Source: Halocaridina rubra (taxonomy: Eukaryota > Arthropoda > Malacostraca > Decapoda > Atyidae). From it: a DNA stretch of 64,000 nt. Below the pieces are notes generated by a model. It saw nothing but the letters and a program-made list of their open reading frames with translations. It did no database searches and was not told the origin of the DNA. The stretch is from positions 25,001-89,000 of the forward strand of contig JAXCGZ010007697.1 in NCBI GenBank assembly GCA_037179515.1, read 5' to 3'. The position numbers and the translations under genes are program-made. Of the stretch, positions 59,367-64,000 are shown piece by piece; the stretch's first letter is position 1; each line of letters opens with the position of its first letter.

Positions 59367-62282
59367 GATTACCTAATTGTGCTTACCTAATTGTGTTTAC
59401 GGGAAAGAGCCCAAAGCTCGTATCTTCCCGTCTCCTGATCGCTTCCATTTTATACTTAGTCATACTTATCATACCTGTCCTTAAAACTATGGATTGAGAT
59501 AGCATTAACTACCTCCTCGCTTACCGAATTCCAATTATCAACTACTCTTACACTGAAAAAGTATTTCCTTGCATCCTGCGAAGAAGTTTTCTTACGAAGC
59601 TTCAAACTATGACCTCTAGTTCTAGACCAGCCATATCAAAATATCGATCCCTATCCACTCTATCATAACCATGAAGGAATTTAAAGACTGTCACCATATC
59701 CCCCCTCACTCTTCTAGCTTCGAATGATGGTAAGTCTAATTCCCTCAGCCTCTCATCATAACTGAGATTGCGTATTTCTGCCACCAGTTTCGTAGCATGT
59801 CTCTGAACTTTTTCAAGCTTAGCTATGTGCTTTTTCAAGTGCGGATTCCAAAAGGGGGCTGCATATTCGAGTTTTGGCCTCACATAGGTTACATAAATAT
59901 TTCTGAACATTTCATTGTCCATGTGCCTGAAGGCTACCCTTACATTTGATAAGAATGCATATGCTGCCCTTACTATGCCATTTATATGTATTTCTGGAGA
60001 CAAATCTGCCAGTATGTTTACTCCTAGATCTTGCTCATTTTCTGTCTCTTGAAGTTGTACTCCAGCCACCGAGTAGTCAAGCTTGGGCCTTCTTGCACTT
60101 GTACCCATTCTCATTACCTTACATTTTGAAGTATTGAATTTCATTAGCAACTTTTCTGACCACTCATGCAGACTATTTAGATTTTCCTGAAGTTCTCTAC
60201 CATTGTTCTCGTTTCCTACTTTCTTCACAATCTTTGCATCATCTGCAAACATATTCATGAATGAATTTTCAGACTCTGGTAGGTCATTTACATATACAAG
60301 GAACAAAAGTGGCCCTAAAACTGAACCCTGTGGAACTCCACTACTAACTCTTCTCCATTCAGACACAGAGTGTCTTACTCTAACCCTCTGTTCCCTTCCT
60401 TCTAAGTAAGTTTTTATCCATTCCAAAACATTTCCACCTATTCTAGCCATTGATTGCAGCTTCCTAATAAGTCTCCCATGTGGAACAGTGTCAAACGCTT
60501 TCTGGAAGTCTAGGAATATGCAATCTGCCCAGCCCTCTCTTTCCTGTAAGATTTGGCTTACCTCATCATAAAATTCTAATAAGTTTGTTACTGTTGATCT
60601 ACCTTCTCTGAAGCCATGTTGCCTCACTGACAAAAAGTTGAAGGATTCCAAGTGAAGAGAGATATGTTTCCTTAGTATTTTCTCCATAACTTTGCAAACT
60701 ATGCTGGTCAAGGAAACTGGTCTATAGTTCAGAGCCGTATCCCTCCTTCCCTTTTTGAAGAAAGGTATCACATTTGCTTGTTTCCAGCATCTTGGAATCT
60801 CCCCCGACTCCAGTGACTCCTTAAATATGATACTTAGTGCCACTGATATTGTGTTTGCGCATTTTTTAAGCACATGAGGGGATATGTCATCGGGACCTGT
60901 AGCTTTATGAACATCTAAATCCATCAGCGCTTTGCATACCTCTGTGGCTGTAAGGTTGATGTTCTCTAATACCGGCCCTTGAGCTTCTATCACTGCAATC
61001 TGAGGGGGTGGGATATTTTCTACTGTAAATACTGACTGAAACTCCTTGTTCAATTCTTTGCAGATCTCTTCATCCGTCTCAGTGATGCTTCCATCCGCTC
61101 TCTTTAGCCTTAAAACCTGTTCATTTACCTTCAGTTTTCCTCTGATAAAGCTGTGGAAAAGCTTGGGATTTTCTTTAGCCTTCCTGGTGATGTCCCTCTC
61201 ATAGTCTCTCTCTCCCTCTCTCCTTTTACTTAGGTAGTCATTTCTTGCTCTTTTGTAGGTTTGCCAGGCATTTATGTTTTTTCTCCTCCTATACCTTTTC
61301 CAGCATTTGTCTCTCCACTCCTTAGCTCTTTTACACCCATTATCAAACCATTTCTCTCTGGCATGAATTACACCTACTTTGGTGACAGGTATGCAGCAAT
61401 CTACTATCTTCCCATATTTCTCACAAAAGATGTCATACATTTCTTGTACAGATTTGTTGTAAAATAAGGTTCTCCAGTCAATAACTGCAAAAAGCTCATT
61501 CATTTTGATGTAATCTCCTTTCCGATAGTTCCTCCTCATGTCCTCAGTGCCTCTACTCTCAGGAAGAATATCTTCAATGATATACTCCATCAACAACACA
61601 CAGTGGTCACTCTTTCCAATTGGTGGTTCATACTCAATTTTTTCAATATCCAACACATTATCTGTGAACACTAGATCAAGTAGTGATGGCTCATCCCCAC
61701 CCCTGGCCTTTGTTGGTGCTATTACATGTTGGTGTAGGAAATTCCCTTGTACGTAATCTAGGAATCTTGCCCCGAATGAGTCCTCACCACTGTGTGGGTC
61801 AAGATTTATCCAATCTATCTCTTTATGATTAAAGTCTCCCATAATCAAAATCCTACATTTTTTTTCCCGTGCCATGTTAACAACTGAGTTTATGACTTCA
61901 ATAGTACCTATATGACTTTCCTCATAAACTTCAAGCCTATTCTGGTTCCTTGGTGGGTTGTATACAACAGTTATTATAATGCTCTCTGACCCAGTATTTA
62001 TGCGAGCAACAAGAAATTCCTTGAACTCACTTTCTATAGCCAAGTTTATTTCTTCTACTTGAATCCTTTCACTTATGAGCAGTGCTATCCCTCCACCAGT
62101 CCTCTCAGATCTTTCAACCCTTAGTATTCTGAAACCCTTAGGAAAAACTGTGACACTGTTTATGTCCTCACTCAACTTAGTCTCTGTAATTGCTACTATA
62201 TCTGCCTTACTGTTGTGAATCCTATCTTTTAATTCTACTGCCTTACCAGCTAATCCATCAGCATTTGTGTATAACAATCTTA
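59367..62282 (-). mobile_element. CR1-like copy A, almost intact ORF2
   Basis: A 2.9-kb minus-strand insertion in Gypsy-2. The 3' end carries the ATTAGGTAAGCAC/ACAATTAGGTAATCAC-type tail (59367-59398), a terminal hairpin (59399-59431) and the 3' UTR. The 5' end stops just upstream of the endonuclease start; no ORF1 is present, so it is 5'-truncated. A possible 4-bp TSD ATGT lies at 59363-59366 and 62283-62286. Very high similarity to copy C suggests a recently active family. Confidence 0.92.
59602..62277 (-). CDS. CR1-like ORF2 protein: endonuclease and reverse transcriptase
   Basis: 891 codons without internal stop. Residues 1-230 form an AP-type endonuclease: LYTNADGL at the start, ITETKL (Glu 32), MGDFNHKEIDW (147-156), LLDLVFTDN (199-207), KSDHCVL (222-228). 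RT spans about 445-720: KATGPDDIS (458-466), [31 protein letters not shown] (catalytic Asp near 590), SSGVPQGSVLGPLLFL (645-660), NMFADDAKIV (catalytic box 677-680). The C-terminal domain has RPKLEYAAPFWNP and RRVRGDMVTVFKFLHG. A one-base deletion near 59626 changes the end to GLELEVIV, losing about 55 residues kept in copy C. The first in-frame ATG lies in the truncated element's first codons. It would nick DNA and copy element RNA at the target; activity is doubtful without the C-terminus. Confidence 0.93.
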   Translation of the reverse strand: MLYTNADGLAGKAVELKDRIHNSKADIVAITETKLSEDINSVTVFPKGFRILRVERSERTGGGIALLISERIQVEEINLAIESEFKEFLVARINTGSESIIITVVYNPPRNQNRLEVYEESHIGTIEVINSVVNMAREKKCRILIMGDFNHKEIDWINLDPHSGEDSFGARFLDYVQGNFLHQHVIAPTKARGGDEPSLLDLVFTDNVLDIEKIEYEPPIGKSDHCVLLMEYIIEDILPESRGTEDMRRNYRKGDYIKMNELFAVIDWRTLFYNKSVQEMYDIFCEKYGKIVDCCIPVTKVGVIHAREKWFDNGCKRAKEWRDKCWKRYRRRKNINAWQTYKRARNDYLSKRREGERDYERDITRKAKENPKLFHSFIRGKLKVNEQVLRLKRADGSITETDEEICKELNKEFQSVFTVENIPPPQIAVIEAQGPVLENINLTATEVCKALMDLDVHKATGPDDISPHVLKKCANTISVALSIIFKESLESGEIPRCWKQANVIPFFKKGRRDTALNYRPVSLTSIVCKVMEKILRKHISLHLESFNFLSVRQHGFREGRSTVTNLLEFYDEVSQILQEREGWADCIFLDFQKAFDTVPHGRLIRKLQSMARIGGNVLEWIKTYLEGREQRVRVRHSVSEWRRVSSGVPQGSVLGPLLFLVYVNDLPESENSFMNMFADDAKIVKKVGNENNGRELQENLNSLHEWSEKLLMKFNTSKCKVMRMGTSARRPKLDYSVAGVQLQETENEQDLGVNILADLSPEIHINGIVRAAYAFLSNVRVAFRHMDNEMFRNIYVTYVRPKLEYAAPFWNPHLKKHIAKLEKVQRHATKLVAEIRNLSYDERLRELDLPSFEARRVRGDMVTVFKFLHGYDRVDRDRYFDMAGLELEVIV

Positions 62283-62286
62283 ATGT

Positions 62287-62424
62287 CTAATGAGAAAGTT
62301 GTTTGTTCCACATCTGTATCAGATCCACCTATACCAACTCTTAGAAGGTCTTCCAGAATTTAAAAACCACCTAATAGGTAAATAACCACTATGTAATATT
62401 CCAACTGTTCTAAGGGTAGAGGAA
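62287..62424 (+). pseudogene. Gypsy-2 pol C-terminus and polypurine tract
   Basis: After the CR1-like insertion the plus strand encodes PTLRRSSRI-stop-KPPNR (about 62326-62376), the basic RRSxRxxKPP phrase that ends many Gypsy polyproteins. AAGGGTAGAGGAA at 62412-62424 is a purine-rich tract directly before the 3' LTR and is the likely plus-strand primer. Confidence 0.75.
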
Positions 62425-62621
62425 TGTAGTATATTGATATAATAACTTATTAAAAATATCTGCAGGTGCCCTAATGTATCCGTTCAACAGGAGTACTTAA
62501 TTATAACTAGGTAATGATTATTAATTGATTGTTAAAAGTTACTGTCTATTCCCATTCCTAATTATTGAACTTCAACATTAAATAGTAGAAGTAAAACCTA
62601 AACAGGCTACTATGTGATTAG
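62425..62621 (+). repeat. Gypsy-2 3' LTR, interrupted
   Basis: Starts TGTAGTATATTGATATAATA and matches the 5' LTR until CTATGTGATTAG at about 62621, where CR1-like copy B begins. The remaining third of the LTR should lie beyond the right edge of the window. Confidence 0.83.
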
Positions 62622-64000
62622 TGATTACCTAATTGTGATTACCTGATTTTGCTTACAGGAAAGAGCCCCAAGCTCGTAACTTCCTGTCTCCTGATTGGTT
62701 TCATTTTGTACTTGGTGATACTTATCATATTTGTCCTTAAAACTATGGATTGAGTTAGCATTAACTACCTCCTTGCTTAGGGAATTCCAATTATTAACTA
62801 CTCATGCACTCAAAAAAGTACTTCTTTACGAAGCTTCAAACTATGACCTCTAGTTCTAGTCCCAACCACTCAAAATTTCGATCCCTATCCACTCTGTCAT
62901 AACCATGAAGGAATTTAAAGACTGTCACCATATCCCCCCTCGATCTTTTAGCCTCGAGTAATGGTAAGTTTAATTCCCTCAGCCTCTCATATAACTGAGA
63001 TTGTGTATTTCTGGCACCAGTTTCGTAGCATGTCTGAACTTTTTCCGGCTTAACTACGTGCTTTTTCAAGTGCGGATTCCAAAAGGGGGCTGCATATTTA
63101 AGCTTTGGCCTCACATGGGTTACATAAATATTTCTTAACATTTCCTTGCCCATCTGCCTAAAGACTACCCTTAAATTTGCTAAGAAAGCATATGCTGCCC
63201 TTATTATGCCATTTATATGCATGTCTGGAGACAAATCTGCCAGTATGTTTACTCCTAGATCTCTCATTTTCTGTCTCTTGAAGTTCTACTCCTGCCACCG
63301 AGTAGTCAAGCTTGGGCCTTCTTGCACTTGTACCCATTCTCATTACCTTACACTTTGAAGTATTGAATTTTATTAGCCACTTTTCTGACCACTCATGCAG
63401 ACTATTTAGATTTTCCTGGAGTTCTCTATCAGTGTTCTCGTTTTTTACTTTCTTCACAATCTTTACATTACCTGCAAATATATTCATGAGTGAATTTACA
63501 GATGCTGGCAGGTCATTTACATATACAAGGAACAAGTAGCCCTAAAACTGAACCCTATGGAACTCCACTACTAACTCTTCTCTATTCAAACACTGAGTGT
63601 CTTACTCTAACCCCTTGTTCCCTTTTCTTAAGCATGTTTTTATCCATTCCAAGACATTTCCAACTATTCTTGCAATTACTTGCAGCTTCTTAATAAGTCT
63701 CCTGTGTGGGACACTGTCAAACACTTTCTGGAAGTCTAGGATTATGCAATCTGCCCAGCCCTCTCTTTCCTGTAAGATTCTGCTTACCTCATCATAAAAT
63801 TCTAATAAGTTTGTTACTGTTGATTTACCCTCTCTGAAGCCATGTTGTCTCACTGACAAAAAGTTGAAGGAATCCAAGTTAAGAGAGATATGTTTCCTTA
63901 GTAGTTTCTCCATAACTTTGCAAACTATGCTGGTCAAGGAAACAGGTCTATGGATTCGAGCCATATCCCTCCTTCCCTTTTTGAAGATAGGTATTACATT
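62622..64000 (-). mobile_element. CR1-like copy B, runs off the window
   Basis: A minus-strand CR1-like copy more diverged than A and C. Tail (GTGATTACCTAATTGTGATTACC) at 62622-62645, hairpin at 62655-62687 with a changed but still pairing stem, 3' UTR, then RT. It continues past the right edge. Confidence 0.9.
62836..63964 (-). pseudogene. CR1-like ORF2 (copy B), frame-broken
   Basis: Pieces 63964-63602 ([52 protein letters not shown]), 63535-63158 (FLVYVNDLPASVNS, then IFAGNVKIVKKV, where the FADD box has become FAGN) and 63267-62836 (LGVNILADLSPDMHINGIIR, RGDMVTVFKFLHGYDRVDRD). Loss of both catalytic Asp residues of the box shows decay. Its C-terminus ends ELEVIV like copy A, apparently through a separate frame change. 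Confidence 0.85.

Larger units (their letters stand above)
54987..62621 (+). mobile_element. Gypsy-2: Ty3/Gypsy element with nested CR1-like insertions
   Basis: A plus-strand element. 5' LTR, PBS, gag (about 55497), protease, RT, RNase H and integrase up to 59366, then CR1-like copy A (59367-62282), then the last pol codons (about 62300-62390), a polypurine tract (62412-62424) and the 3' LTR from 62425. The 3' LTR is itself cut at 62621 by CR1-like copy B. With both insertions removed the backbone is about 4.7 kb, with its 3' LTR end outside the window. Many frame breaks show an old element. Confidence 0.87.

Overview
This is eukaryotic, non-coding, repeat-dominated DNA. The (TA)n tracts of 80-280 bp, the family mix (RTE, CR1-like, Jockey-like and Nimb/I-like non-LTR elements, BEL/Pao, several Ty3/Gypsy, a FLYWCH-MULE) and two satellites fit an arthropod, most likely a decapod crustacean. 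That assignment is an inference from element composition. I found no convincing single-copy host gene, rRNA gene, functional tRNA gene or CRISPR array. Almost every long ORF is a transposon remnant, a shadow of one, or a translated microsatellite.

Layout. 1-671: unassigned DNA and a (TA)n tract. 672-6550: AT-rich satellite A with a roughly 1.5-kb higher-order period, interrupted by an internally deleted RTE-1 copy. 6551-6851: a 5'-truncated RTE-1 at the exact junction with satellite B. 6852-14905: satellite B (monomer about 61 bp), interrupted by a near-full-length RTE-1 and by a 3' fragment of a second RTE family (RTE-2). 14906-17865: a Ty3/Gypsy pol remnant whose integrase region holds a 261-bp inverted duplication. 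17866-19330: a Jockey-like ORF1 remnant. 19370-20790: microsatellites, a tRNA-derived repeat and a foldback. 21966-24619: CR1-like and Nimb/I-like 3' ends. 24625-31384: a BEL/Pao element with both LTRs and target-site duplication (TSD) but a deleted integrase core. 31390-34510: mostly unassigned. 34511-39180: a Jockey-superfamily element with ORF1 and ORF2. 40600-42430: a Gypsy remnant. 42555-43866: a FLYWCH-MULE DNA transposon. 43880-46715: another Gypsy. 46720-50580: polypyrimidine DNA and a tandem and inverted tRNA-derived repeat interrupted by RTE-1. 50581-53208: a CR1-like copy inside a symmetric microsatellite. 53209-54840: a polypyrimidine tract and a Gypsy fragment. 54987 to the end: a Gypsy with 5' LTR, primer-binding site (PBS), polypurine tract (PPT) and 3' LTR, invaded by two CR1-like copies, one carrying an almost intact 891-codon ORF.

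Most notable is 17159-17793. A roughly 38-bp scrap of the 3' end of RTE-2, flanked by a 21-bp near-perfect TSD, is joined to an inverted copy of the DNA just downstream. This looks like an aborted target-primed reverse transcription that snapped back and copied its own flank, leaving a long hairpin. The CR1-like copies also share a 3'-terminal stem-loop with a compensatory base-pair change. All twelve recognisable non-LTR insertions lie on the minus strand.
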